The notes beneath the pieces were generated by a model. The model did no database searches. It saw nothing but the letters and a program-made list of their open reading frames with translations, and was not told where the DNA came from. Positions 27,088 through 35,441 of a stretch of DNA of 64,000 nt are shown piece after piece. How positions within the stretch are numbered: the stretch's first letter is position 1; each line of letters starts with the position of its first letter. Both the position numbers and the translations under genes were made by a program. Source of the stretch: Desulfocurvibacter africanus subsp. africanus DSM 2603 (GTDB taxonomy: Bacteria > Desulfobacterota > Desulfovibrionia > Desulfovibrionales > Desulfovibrionaceae); contig NZ_AULZ01000001.1 in the NCBI RefSeq assembly GCF_000422545.1, positions 124,001-188,000 on the forward strand, written 5' to 3'.

Positions 27088-27671
27088 CAGGCCAGCCCCA
27101 TGAGTTCCTTGAGGCGCCTTCTGCAGCGCGAAATGCGCTGATTGAGCGAATTGACCTTCAGCCCGTAGTGCTCGGCCAGATCCTTCTGCTTCTTGCCGAT
27201 GCCCAGGAAGCGGTAGAGATCCTGGAACAGCCTGGTGCACTCGGCCTCGCCCGAGGTCTCCATGAGCCGGATGGCCTCGTAGACCGCCTCGGCCACGTCC
27301 TGGGCCTCCTTATCGTCCTCGGCCTCGGGCTCCTGCCAGGGCTCGAGGCTATCCAGGGAGACGCTGCGGGGCTCACCCCTGCGGAAGAAGTCGACGCGCT
27401 TGCGCAAGTAGATGGCCCAGACCCAGGATGAGAACGCCGCCCCGCGTCGGCCTTCGTAACCCTCGACCCCGCGCAGGGCGGCCTCGGCCACTTCTGCCAC
27501 GAGATCATCCCTGGCCGCCTCGGAAACGGCGTGCGAGAAGCGCCCCCGCAGGTTGGCGGCGATCTTGCCCAGGGCCACGCCAAACTCGTCGCACAAGTCC
27601 CGGAGCCGTATGCGGCACGGGACGCACTCCGGGCTGCGCGCACGGATTTCTATGCACGGATGATCGGCCAT
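27087..27671 (-). CDS. sigma-70-family (ECF-like) RNA polymerase sigma factor
   Basis: The protein is 194 aa. Residues ~55-100 match region 2 (SSWVWAIYLRKRVDFFRRGE), an acidic linker follows (PEAEDDKEAQDVAE), and residues ~160-190 match region 4 (LAEHYGLKVNSLNQRISRCR), the helix-turn-helix that reads the -35 box. An N-terminal CVPC pair is unusual and may bind metal. It is the first gene of the long minus-strand set. No clear Shine-Dalgarno was found close to ATG 27671. It probably directs transcription of the secreted-protease cluster. Confidence 0.8.
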   Translation of the reverse strand: MADHPCIEIRARSPECVPCRIRLRDLCDEFGVALGKIAANLRGRFSHAVSEAARDDLVAEVAEAALRGVEGYEGRRGAAFSSWVWAIYLRKRVDFFRRGEPRSVSLDSLEPWQEPEAEDDKEAQDVAEAVYEAIRLMETSGEAECTRLFQDLYRFLGIGKKQKDLAEHYGLKVNSLNQRISRCRRRLKELMGLA

Positions 27672-27997
27672 GCGTATGCGGCACTCTCTTTAAAACTTCG
27701 TTTCACGGGTGTGGATGCTGGTACGTATCTCTATCGGCGGCGGAAAGCAATTATTTAGGGCTGTACATTGTTAAGAGTGTAAGTAATGCACCATTGGAGT
27801 TTTCGCATTGAGGATTAACTCGTCACCGATGTCACCTTTTTCCCAGTCAGCCGACAAAGGAGACAACAGGAAATTGATCCCGGCTCGGGCGTGCTGCACC
27901 TGGACCGAACAGCAACGGCGAGCCGCCATGTTCCTGGTGCGGATTGCAGATTCCCGGATCAACCGACACATCAAATCTTAAATGCGAGGTAACGACG

Positions 27998-28651
27998 ATG
28001 AAGCGCCTTCTGTTCACTATGTTCACTCTATACTTGGCCCTTCTGCCCGTTCTGGCCCACGCCGGGAGCACGCCCTTTGATGGCTTCTACATTGGCGCCA
28101 AGGTGGGCAACGAATCCTACCAGATCGATGTCGAGTACGACGGCCCCAGCAACGACTTCGAGGACGACGCCGATGATTCCGGTTTTGTGGCCGGCGCTTA
28201 CCTGGGCGGCGGACGGGCCATCAAGGACGTCTTCTACCTGGGCTGGGAGGTTGACGCCATGACCCACAACATGGAGGGCACGTTCAGCGGGGGCAATGAA
28301 TCCCTGGACATGAACTGGTCGCTGGGCCTGAAAGCCCGCCTGGGCGGCGTCATCGCCGATCGCAACCTGCTCTACGGGCTTGCCGGCGTGCGCTTCGCCA
28401 GCTTCGACTACAGGAACGACACGGGCTACATTCTCGATGACGAGGACGAGAATCCCGTGCTGCCGGGCTTCACGCTGGGCGGCGGCTACGAGTTCGCCAT
28501 CACCGACCACCTCATCGCCCGCGCTGAGGTCGCCTACACAGCCTACGCAGCGGCCAAGGTCGAGTATCTCGGCGGCCCCCGAAATGGCATTGAAGAGGAA
28601 ATGTCACCGAGCACCATGGACTACACCGTGGGCCTGGCCTGGAACTTCTAG
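27998..28651 (+). CDS. outer-membrane beta-barrel protein
   Basis: The protein is 217 aa from MKRLLFTMF, with GAGG eight bases upstream. The signal peptide ends at LAHAG. The mature part has alternating strands typical of an eight-stranded OmpW/OmpA-like barrel (GFYIGAKVGNESY, GFVAGAYLGGG, FTLGGGYEFAITDHL) and ends in ...YTVGLAWNF, the C-terminal Phe signature read by the BAM machinery. It is a single gene divergent from the sigma factor, near the right end of the island. The ligand or role is unknown. Confidence 0.8.
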   Translation: MKRLLFTMFTLYLALLPVLAHAGSTPFDGFYIGAKVGNESYQIDVEYDGPSNDFEDDADDSGFVAGAYLGGGRAIKDVFYLGWEVDAMTHNMEGTFSGGNESLDMNWSLGLKARLGGVIADRNLLYGLAGVRFASFDYRNDTGYILDDEDENPVLPGFTLGGGYEFAITDHLIARAEVAYTAYAAAKVEYLGGPRNGIEEEMSPSTMDYTVGLAWNF

Positions 28652-28671
28652 CTCCGGACTGACGCAGAAAA

Positions 28672-28701
28672 GCTCCACGCCCCGCATCGAGGGCGTGGAG
28701 C
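28672..28701 (+). terminator. terminator hairpin after the beta-barrel gene
   Basis: There are 11-bp arms GCTCCACGCCC/GGGCGTGGAGC with an 8-base loop, 20 bases past the stop, without a U tract. Confidence 0.55.
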
Positions 28702-28866
28702 CGTATTGTCCTGAAAGCCCCACAGGTGCATGGCATGTTGAGTGTGGCAGCAGTTTTCTTTTCAAATGACAGGCGCATAATGCAGCCTAAGCACAAGGCT
28801 TTCCATCCTGATGAAAGCAATACTGAATTGTGTTTTTCAAGCGTAAGGCACTGTCATACCGCTTAA

Positions 28867-28996
28867 TTAGAGCATTTTGCTTTTGAAAATGCTCTGCAAG
28901 CCATGCGTCGGCATGGCTTGCCGCCGCGCAGGCGCAGGCGCAATTCACTTGCGCCGTCAACGCCGGAGCGGGCGTCTTAAAAACAATCTGCTCTAA
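28867..28996 (-). repeat. palindromic intergenic element, copy B
   Basis: This is an inverted copy of the element at 9253, complete with both ends: TTAGAGCA at 28867 and TGCTCTAA ending at 28996. It lies between the beta-barrel gene and the integrase fragment. Confidence 0.85.
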
Positions 28997-29085
28997 AGAG
29001 TTTGCACGCGTGAAAGAAATTAATTCCACCAAAAAGGCGGCACTATTCTGATTGCAGCATGTTTTAGTCTTGCGGTTTCCGTCTG

Positions 29086-29385
29086 ATGGGCATCGATAAG
29101 GTTGAAACGAACCTGGTGTTCGCCCACCTGAACGGGCGCAGGCGTGTGGGGATCAAGTCCTCATGGAGAGAGGCGATCAGGTTTGTGGGACTGGAGGACT
29201 TTCACTTCCACGATCTGCGGCATACCAACTGCTCCAACCTCATCGAGGCTTGGGCCGACCGCAAGGATGTGCGGGAGATGATCGGGCATTCGGACATCAA
29301 GATGACCGATCGCTACACGCACCTGCCCCAGAGGCGGAAGATCGGGCTCCAGCACCAGCTCGCCAAGCACTACGCCAGGAAGTAA
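29086..29385 (+). pseudogene. C-terminal fragment of a phage-type tyrosine integrase
   Basis: About 99 codons remain, covering the catalytic end: HDLRHTNCSNLI (His and Arg of the active site), GHSDIKMTDRYTHL (His/Trp position and the tyrosine nucleophile), then HYARK. The N-terminal DNA-binding half and the first catalytic Arg are missing, and no ribosome binding site precedes the fragment. It points toward the tRNA-Pro gene 113 bases away, the usual arrangement for an integrase at its att site. It is probably inactive. Confidence 0.85.
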
Positions 29386-29446
29386 CCCGGACTGACAGGC
29401 TTGGAACGTAATTGGAACATTGGCTCCAAAAGTCGTCTTTTGAACG

Positions 29447-29480
29447 CAAAACGGGCGATCAGCCCATCGGCTAACCGCCC
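29447..29480 (-). terminator. terminator of tRNA-Pro
   Basis: On the minus strand, GGGCGGTTAGCC/GGCTGATCGCCC (two non-Watson-Crick pairs) is followed by GTTTTG, 17 bases after the tRNA CCA end. A diverged copy lies at 9067-9098. Confidence 0.7.
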
Positions 29481-29497
29481 GCATTTCTTGCAAATCC

Positions 29498-29574
29498 TGG
29501 TCGGGATGAGAGGATTTGAACCTCCGGCCCCTTGAACCCCATTCAAGTGCGCTTCCAGACTGCGCTACATCCCG
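29498..29574 (-). tRNA. tRNA-Pro, anticodon GGG
   Basis: The gene is 77 bases with CCA encoded. The acceptor stem CGGGATG/CATCCCG, D stem GCGC/GCGC, anticodon stem CTTGA/TCAAG with loop ATGGGGT (anticodon GGG at 29540-29538), T arm GGAGG-TTCAAAT-CCTCT and discriminator A all fold as expected. Its 3' end is the apparent integration site of the island to the left. Confidence 0.93.
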
Positions 29575-29771
29575 ACTCAAGGCCGAAGAGAAGTACCTAC
29601 TAGGGATTGGATTGTCAATCAAAGGTTCGCATTTTTCTTATCGCTCCAAAATTAGCGGCTGGTTATTGCAGGTAACCGGCGTGACAGATAGGAAATCCGC
29701 ATGCGGGTGGACTCGCCTATCGGCGGCGTGGTGATGCGTGTGTCCGTGCCTTGGCAAATCTGGAGGATGAT

Positions 29772-31334
29772 ATGATCACTGCCCCTGCTTCCGGCGCTCA
29801 GACCTGGCCTGTGCTGGTTACGGGCGCCACGGGTTATGTGGGCGGAAGGCTGGTGCCGTTGCTTTTGGAGCGCGGGCATGTCGTGCGCGCCGTGGGGCGC
29901 TCGGTTGCCAAGTTGCGCTGCAGGCCGTGGAGCAATCATCCCAACGCTCAGTTCGCCGAGGCCGACCTGCGTGACCGCGAGGCTCTCGCGCAGGCCATGC
30001 GCGGTTGCCGAACCGCCTTCTACCTCGTGCACTCCATGAATCCGCGTGCGGGCACCGATTACGCTGCCGTGGACCGTGAGCTGGCCTACACGTTCGTGGA
30101 AGCCTCGCGCGATGCCGGACTGGAACGCATCATCTATCTTGCTGGCCTGGGGGAGGCGGACGACCCCAACCTGAGCCGTCACCTGCGCTCGCGAGCCGAG
30201 GTTGGCCGCATTCTGCGCCTGTCGACGGCCGCTGTGACCACCCTGCGTGCGGCTGTCATCCTAGGCGCGGGCTCGGCCTCCTTCGAAATCCTGCGTCATC
30301 TTGCCGAGCGGCTGCCGGTCATGCTCACACCGCGCTGGGTACGCACCAAGTCCCAGCCCATCGCCATCTCCAACGTGCTGGAGTATCTGGCCGGGTGCCT
30401 CGAGCACCCGGAAACCGCAGGCCGCAGCTTCGATATCTGCGGGCCGGATACCCTCTCCTATGAAGACCAGTTCCGCATCTACAGCGAGGAGGCCTGGCTG
30501 AAGCGGCGCGTCATCATCCCCGTGCCGGTGCTCTCGCCGCGCTTGTCCTCCTACTGGCTCGGGCTGGTAACACCCGTGCCCATAAGCCTGGCTAGACCGC
30601 TTATTCTGGGACTCAAGACCAAAGCAGTATGCCGCGAGCACTCCATCCGTGACATAATCCCCCAGCATCTGCTCTCCTGCCGCGAAGCCATTCGCCTAGC
30701 CTTGCGCAAGGTCGAGCAGCAGGCCGTGGAAACCTGCTGGCATGATGCCGGCCAAACCGTGGCGCCCGAATGGGTCGCCTGCGGTGACCCGGTCTACGCC
30801 GGCGGCACTGTGCTGCAAGACGGCTTTCGCGCGACCATTCAGGCTACGCCGGAAGAGATCTGGCCTGCCGTGGCACGCTTGGGAGGCCAGGCGGGATGGT
30901 ACTTCGGCGACAGCTTGTGGCGTCTGCGCGGGCTGGCGGACAAACTCGTTGGAGGGCCAGGACTGCGCCGCGGGCGGCGGCATCCCACTGATTTGCGTTT
31001 GGGGGATAGTCTGGACTTCTGGCGCGTGGTGCGCGTGGATCCGCCCACCCTGCTCCTCCTGCACGCCGAAATGAAAGCGCCGGGCGAGGCCCTGCTGCAG
31101 ATCCGCCTGGAGAAAAAAAGCCCGGAACGCACGGAATTGTCCATGGTACCGCGTTTCCTGCCACGTGGGCTGGCCGGACTACTCTACTGGTGGGCAGTGT
31201 ACCCGTTTCATTCCTGGGTCTTCGCCGGCATGCTGCGCGGATTGGCCAAGGCCACTGGCCGACCCATCGTGGATGGGCCGGACAAATACAAGCCCGGCAC
31301 CGCCGACGTGTGCCGTCTGCCCGGCGTGCATTGA
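29772..31334 (+). CDS. NAD(P)-binding SDR-type protein fused to a DUF2867 domain
   Basis: The protein is 520 aa from MITAPASG, with GGAGG six bases upstream. The N-terminal half is an atypical short-chain dehydrogenase fold with the nucleotide motif VTGATGYVGGRLVP (~residue 15-28), RAVGRS, and YLAGLGE. The C-terminal ~180 residues (GFRATIQATPEEIWPAVARLGG ... FLPRGLAGLLYWW) match DUF2867, a START-like lipid- or ligand-binding fold. This fusion is widespread in bacteria and annotated as a NAD(P)H-binding protein; the substrate is unknown. It lies just outside the island, with its own strong terminator. Confidence 0.85.
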   Translation: MITAPASGAQTWPVLVTGATGYVGGRLVPLLLERGHVVRAVGRSVAKLRCRPWSNHPNAQFAEADLRDREALAQAMRGCRTAFYLVHSMNPRAGTDYAAVDRELAYTFVEASRDAGLERIIYLAGLGEADDPNLSRHLRSRAEVGRILRLSTAAVTTLRAAVILGAGSASFEILRHLAERLPVMLTPRWVRTKSQPIAISNVLEYLAGCLEHPETAGRSFDICGPDTLSYEDQFRIYSEEAWLKRRVIIPVPVLSPRLSSYWLGLVTPVPISLARPLILGLKTKAVCREHSIRDIIPQHLLSCREAIRLALRKVEQQAVETCWHDAGQTVAPEWVACGDPVYAGGTVLQDGFRATIQATPEEIWPAVARLGGQAGWYFGDSLWRLRGLADKLVGGPGLRRGRRHPTDLRLGDSLDFWRVVRVDPPTLLLLHAEMKAPGEALLQIRLEKKSPERTELSMVPRFLPRGLAGLLYWWAVYPFHSWVFAGMLRGLAKATGRPIVDGPDKYKPGTADVCRLPGVH

Positions 31335-31350
31335 AGACCTTGCGGCTAGC

Positions 31351-31395
31351 CCAAACGACAAAGGCGCGGCTCAGAGCCGCGCCTTTGTCGTTTGG
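31351..31395. terminator. bidirectional terminator, 22-bp perfect stem
   Basis: Arms 31351-31372 and 31374-31395 are perfect reverse complements around one base (a real loop would be larger). It sits between the convergent SDR gene and the small membrane protein gene and can serve both. Confidence 0.8.
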
Positions 31396-31409
31396 CAAGA
31401 CAAGAGACC

Positions 31410-31667
31410 CTAATTAATGAGAGCTGGGCCTCTGGGCGTGTACTCGACAGTAGTCCGATAACCGAGATCACCCTCGGCCACGATTTCCACGTCGGTGTAG
31501 TAGATGGCTCCGGTATTGAAGTCCAATTCGTCTACATGGGCCGCATATTGCCGGAAAGCGGACGAGTGTTGGGTAAGGGCCGGTCCCGCCTGGAACATGA
31601 ACAGCCAGATCAGGGCAAGCCCTGCCAGCAGCGCCCCCCAACGGGCCAAGGGATTATTCATGCGCAT
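31410..31667 (-). CDS. small membrane protein partnered with YeiH-type permease 1
   Basis: The protein is 85 aa with AAGGAGG upstream of ATG 31667. One N-terminal membrane helix (WGALLAGLALIWLFMFQAG) is followed by a ~55-residue outer domain containing GAIYYTDVEIV and a Tyr-rich end (YTPRGP). The paralogue at 35442 shares the order and the motif GAIYYTDVE, and each follows a YeiH-type permease by ~55 bp. The pairing suggests an accessory subunit of the transporter. No family was recognised. Confidence 0.75.
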   Translation of the reverse strand: MRMNNPLARWGALLAGLALIWLFMFQAGPALTQHSSAFRQYAAHVDELDFNTGAIYYTDVEIVAEGDLGYRTTVEYTPRGPALIN

Positions 31668-31687
31668 GGTGCGCCTCCTTGCGGAAA

Positions 31688-31711
31688 GGCCGGAGGCTTG
31701 CGCCTCCGGCC
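31688..31711 (-). promoter_or_regulatory. intercistronic hairpin between permease 1 and its small partner
   Basis: GGCCGGAGGC/GCCTCCGGCC with loop TTGC (or its complement), without a U run. The second locus has a hairpin in the same place (35707-35734). It probably sets relative expression or mRNA stability. Confidence 0.55.
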
Positions 31712-31721
31712 CGACTGAGCG

Positions 31722-33476
31722 TTAGATCTTGGCGGTGATGTCCGGGAACACCACGTAGAACATGATGTAGGCCATGAGCAGGGTCAGAGCCAGGTTGAAG
31801 CTCTGGCCGCACACGTACAGGATGAGCGGCTTGCCGCCCTTGAAGTAGTGCGCCAGCTCGCGGAAGTTCGTGGCCAGACCGATGGACACGAAGGCGAAGC
31901 AGAAGAACCAGCCGCGGAAGCCGCCGACGAAGCCGCGCAGCACGCCCTGGTCGATGAGCGAGAAGGCCACGTCGGAGCCGAGTGCGCCGTAGATGGACGA
32001 GAAGATGATGGAGGCGGTCAGGAAGCCGAGCACGAACTTGGGGAAGCGGTGCCAGATCTCCCACGCGCTGACCTTCTGGCCAGGCACGCAGTCGACCTTG
32101 TAGCACCAGTAGATGGCCACGCCGAAGGCGGTCACGCCGATCAGCACGTTCTGGATCATCTTGATGGTCGCGGCCACGTACAGGGCCTGCTCGGACAGGA
32201 ACGCGCCGGCAGCGGCAACCGCGCCAGTGGCGTCGATGGTGCCGCCCATCCAGGCGCCGCCAAGGATGTAAGGCATGCCGGTGGCCTTGATGGCGGCCGG
32301 CATGGCCACCATCATGATGGCCGTGAACACGAGCGACAGGCCGATGGCCAGGGTCAGCTCTTCCTTCTTGGCGCGGCAAGCCGCGGCCGTGGCGATGGCC
32401 GCCGAGGTGCCGCACACGCTCATGTCAGCCGAGATGACCATGTTGAGCGTCTTGGAGGGCATCTTGAGCACCTTCTGGCCGAAGATGAAGGTGCAGATGA
32501 GCACGATGGGCGTTACGACCCAGGCTACGAAGATGCCGGGAATGCCGATGGCCACGATCTTGTTGAAGAGTACCTCGGCGCCCAGCAGCACCAGACCGGT
32601 CTTGATGTAGAATTCGGTCTCCAGCGCGGGCTTGATCCACTTGGGCGTGCCCACGGTGTTGGAGATGAGCATGCCGATGACGATGGCCCACACGGCGAAC
32701 TCGATGCCGTACTGCTTGGAAGCGGACTGTCCGGCCAGCAGGAAGGAGATGGCCGCGACGACGAACACGGCCACGAAGCCCTTGAGGAAGCCTGTCGTGT
32801 CCTTGCCCATGAACTTGATGCCCAGGGCGAACAGCAGGCCCAGGGCGATCATGAGGACAGGCAGGGTGGTGAACTGGTTGAAAGTCTTGGCGCTGGTCTT
32901 GGACTTAGCCGAGGAGGCCTTTTTCTTGGCCTTGCGCCAGTCGTCCATCTTATCCTGGGCGGTCTGGTTCAGGGCTGCGTCCTGGAAGCCGGCGGCGGCA
33001 GCGGCATCTTCGGCGGCCAGAGCCTCGGCCTTGGCTGCATCCGCGGTCGCCTTGGCCTTCTCGTAGGCTGGCATGGCCTTGGCGCTCTTGGCCTCGGCTG
33101 CCGCTTTGTCCTGGACCAGACCGTCTATGGGATTGGTAGACCAGCCCGCGGGATGGGCCAGGTACTTGGAGATGGTCTTGGCAAAGGGCATGTCCGAGCC
33201 CTTGATGGCGCCCTTGGCGTCTTGGGCCTCATAGTAGGCCACGGTCTTGAAAGGCGCGCGTGCCGCCTCGGCCTCGATGACGGCATTGGCCTTGGCGATC
33301 TTCTCTTCCATGCCCTCGGGCCTGTTGTTCAAGAACAGGGCCAGGCCGATGGCCAACAGGATGAAACCGAGCCAGATTGCCCAGTAGTCTTCCTTCTTCC
33401 ATAGGTCCGAAATGCTCGATGTCGCCTTGTCGACCACGATGTCGGACGCAGGCTGCTGCTTTACTGCCTCTGCCAT
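31722..33476 (-). CDS. YeiH-type (putative sulfate exporter family) permease 1 with long N-terminal extension
   Basis: The protein is 584 aa; classic YeiH proteins are ~350. The last ~390 residues form the ten-helix permease, with motifs ALGIKFMGKD, GMLISNTVGTPKWIKPALE, SADMSVCGTSAAIATAAACR, ILGGAWMGGTIDATGAV and a final YVVFPDITAKI. The extension has one membrane helix (WAIWLGFILLAIGLALFL, ~30-50) and an Ala/Lys-rich, probably coiled-coil region (~60-195). It is transcribed from a sigma-54 promoter at 33541-33556 and followed by the 85-aa partner. The family is linked to sulfur-compound export, but the substrate here is not known. It is about 80% alike to the copy at 35746 by eye. Confidence 0.85.
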   Translation of the reverse strand: MAEAVKQQPASDIVVDKATSSISDLWKKEDYWAIWLGFILLAIGLALFLNNRPEGMEEKIAKANAVIEAEAARAPFKTVAYYEAQDAKGAIKGSDMPFAKTISKYLAHPAGWSTNPIDGLVQDKAAAEAKSAKAMPAYEKAKATADAAKAEALAAEDAAAAAGFQDAALNQTAQDKMDDWRKAKKKASSAKSKTSAKTFNQFTTLPVLMIALGLLFALGIKFMGKDTTGFLKGFVAVFVVAAISFLLAGQSASKQYGIEFAVWAIVIGMLISNTVGTPKWIKPALETEFYIKTGLVLLGAEVLFNKIVAIGIPGIFVAWVVTPIVLICTFIFGQKVLKMPSKTLNMVISADMSVCGTSAAIATAAACRAKKEELTLAIGLSLVFTAIMMVAMPAAIKATGMPYILGGAWMGGTIDATGAVAAAGAFLSEQALYVAATIKMIQNVLIGVTAFGVAIYWCYKVDCVPGQKVSAWEIWHRFPKFVLGFLTASIIFSSIYGALGSDVAFSLIDQGVLRGFVGGFRGWFFCFAFVSIGLATNFRELAHYFKGGKPLILYVCGQSFNLALTLLMAYIMFYVVFPDITAKI

Positions 33477-33540
33477 GATTCCTCTCCTCGCTAAAACGGT
33501 TTGTCTTTTGATGCCGCATTGCGTGCGGTACTATTATTTG

Positions 33541-33556
33541 AGCAACAAGCGTGCCC
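33541..33556 (-). promoter_or_regulatory. sigma-54 promoter of permease 1
   Basis: GGGCACG-CTTG-TTGCT on the minus strand has the invariant GG and GC separated by ten bases, as required for -24/-12 promoters. It lies ~65 bases before the ATG at 33476. The divergent NtrC-type activator gene supports it. Confidence 0.85.
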
Positions 33557-33686
33557 GTTTTTAATGCTCTCATGTATTTGATTTTAAAATAATTTGTTTA
33601 AATTTACGTTCGGCAATTGGTAGGTTAACCTGTCAGTCAGGCAAGTCTAGTTGTCACCACAAGATCGCAGGTGGAGTCGAGTTCAA

Positions 33687-35075
33687 ATGCTGGATGGAGT
33701 CATCGTCCTCTTGGACAGGGACAGGGAATTCGCCCGGCATGCCGCTTCGCTTCTTGGGCGCAAGCGCCCTAATGCGCCGGTCAAGATCGCGGCAAATGCT
33801 CGGGAAGCCTTGGAGTACGTGCGAGACGAGGATGTATGGGTATTAGTGGCCGACGAACGCCTAGCCGAGGTGGGCCATGACATACTGGCCCAGGCCCTGG
33901 CAGTTGCGCCCGATCTGGCCGTTATCCTGCTTACGGACGAGGCCAGCCTTGAAAAGGCCGTGCAGGCCCTGCGCGCTGGGGCTTATGACTTCCTGGCCAG
34001 GCCCGTTGCCGATGGGCCCCTGTTAAACACGGTTGGCAATGCCCTGGAGCGCGGAAGACTTCTGGAGGAGAACCGCCGGCTCAAGCGCAAGCTCTCAGGC
34101 GGCCATGGCGAACAGACCCTTGTAGGCGAGAGCCCGGCCATGCGCAGGCTGCGCTCCGCCGTGGCGGCCGTGGCCGATGCCGACTACGGCGTGCTGATCC
34201 GCGGTGAGTCTGGCGCTGGCAAGGAACTCGTGGCCCGGGCCATCCATGGTCAAAGCCGCCGCAAGTCTGGGCCATTCGTGGCCATCAACTGCCCGGCAAT
34301 CCCGGAACAGCTCCTGGAGAGCGAGCTCTTCGGCCACCTCAAGGGCGCCTTCACCGGCGCCGTCCGTGAGCGCAAGGGGCTGATCCTGGAAGCACAGGGA
34401 GGGACCTTGCTCCTGGATGAAATCGGCGACATCTCTCCGGCCACCCAAACCAAACTCCTGCGCTGCCTCCAGGAAAGAGAACTACGGCCGCTCGGTGGCG
34501 AGCAGACCGTACGTTTCGATACGCGCATCCTGGCCTCCACCAACCAGAACCTGGAAGCCAAGCTCGTCGACGGCAGCTTTCGCGAGGACCTGTTTCACCG
34601 TCTCAACGTGCTCAGCATTTTCGTATCCCCCCTGCGCGACCGGCGAGAGGACATACCGATTCTGGCGCAAACCCTGCTGTCCGCCGCCTGTCGCGAGATC
34701 GGCCTGCCGGTCAAGGAAATCGCTCCCGAAGTGCTCGGATACCTGGCCACCCGCCAATGGCCGGGCAATGTGCGCGAGATGCAGAACATCATGCGCAGGC
34801 TGGCCGTGTTCACCGAGGGCGAGACCGTGACCATGCGCGCTGTGCGTCAGATCGAGGCTGGCAATGGACTCGACGGCGAGGATCAAGGCCGGATCGCGCC
34901 CTACAAGGAAGCCAAGGAAAGCGTGCTGCGCCACTTCACGGCCGTCTACCTGCGCCAAATTTTGGCTTCTACGCGCGGCAACGTCTCGGCCGCGGCTCGC
35001 GAGAGCGGCCTGTCGCGCTTTGCCCTGCAGGAGCTCATCAAGAAGGCCGGCATCCGGCCGTCCCAGTACCGCTAG
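33687..35075 (+). CDS. NtrC-type sigma-54-dependent response regulator 1
   Basis: The protein is 462 aa. The start MLDGVIVLLD fits the receiver fold better than an upstream TTG at 33651. Order: receiver domain with phospho-acceptor Asp in VLVADERLA (~56); AAA+ domain with Walker A GESGAGKE, the sigma-54 contact loop GAFTGA, and Walker B GGTLLLDEIGD; then a FIS-type helix-turn-helix (GNVSAAARESGLSRFALQEL). The receiver lacks the usual DD pair at its start (LDRDRE instead of VDDE), so phosphorylation may be altered. It is divergent from permease 1, whose sigma-54 promoter it should activate. No kinase is adjacent; the one at 39414 is a candidate. Confidence 0.9.
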   Translation: MLDGVIVLLDRDREFARHAASLLGRKRPNAPVKIAANAREALEYVRDEDVWVLVADERLAEVGHDILAQALAVAPDLAVILLTDEASLEKAVQALRAGAYDFLARPVADGPLLNTVGNALERGRLLEENRRLKRKLSGGHGEQTLVGESPAMRRLRSAVAAVADADYGVLIRGESGAGKELVARAIHGQSRRKSGPFVAINCPAIPEQLLESELFGHLKGAFTGAVRERKGLILEAQGGTLLLDEIGDISPATQTKLLRCLQERELRPLGGEQTVRFDTRILASTNQNLEAKLVDGSFREDLFHRLNVLSIFVSPLRDRREDIPILAQTLLSAACREIGLPVKEIAPEVLGYLATRQWPGNVREMQNIMRRLAVFTEGETVTMRAVRQIEAGNGLDGEDQGRIAPYKEAKESVLRHFTAVYLRQILASTRGNVSAAARESGLSRFALQELIKKAGIRPSQYR

Positions 35076-35219
35076 GCCCCTCACCGGAGGAAGCGTCTCC
35101 CTTCATGGATTCGCATCCGCAGGAACGCGCTGGCTGGATGATCTCTGTATCTCGATAATTAAGAGAATGGGATTTGGTGTGGTTTGCAGGCATCCCTGTG
35201 TTGTCCGGGCATGGTCTGC

Positions 35220-35348
35220 TAAGGCAGATTGCTTTTAAGACGCCCGCTCCGGCGTTGACGGCGCAAGTGAATTGCGCCTACGCCTACGCGGCGGCAAGCC
35301 ATGCCGACGCATGGCTTGCAGAGCATTTTCAAAAGCAAAATGCTCTAA
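35220..35348 (+). repeat. palindromic intergenic element, copy C
   Basis: Same orientation as copy A and nearly identical to it; the left end is degenerate (TAAGGCA) and the right end TGCTCTAA is intact. It lies between response regulator 1 and the small protein gene at 35442. Confidence 0.85.
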
Positions 35349-35374
35349 TAGCTATGGTATCAATAGCTAAAACT

Positions 35375-35404
35375 GGAAGGCGCGTCCGAGAAGACGCGTC
35401 TTCC
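35375..35404 (-). terminator. terminator of the permease 2 operon
   Basis: A 12-bp stem (35375-35386 with 35393-35404, one G-T pair) with a six-base loop is followed by AGTTTTAG on the minus strand, 38 bases after the stop at 35442. Confidence 0.7.
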
Positions 35405-35441
35405 ATAGACATGGTCAGGGGACAGCGAGACTGCCCTACTG

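Noticed and set aside
29161-29622. A minus-strand frame over the integrase fragment and tRNA-Pro
   Set aside because: It runs through a tRNA gene and is antisense to the integrase motifs.
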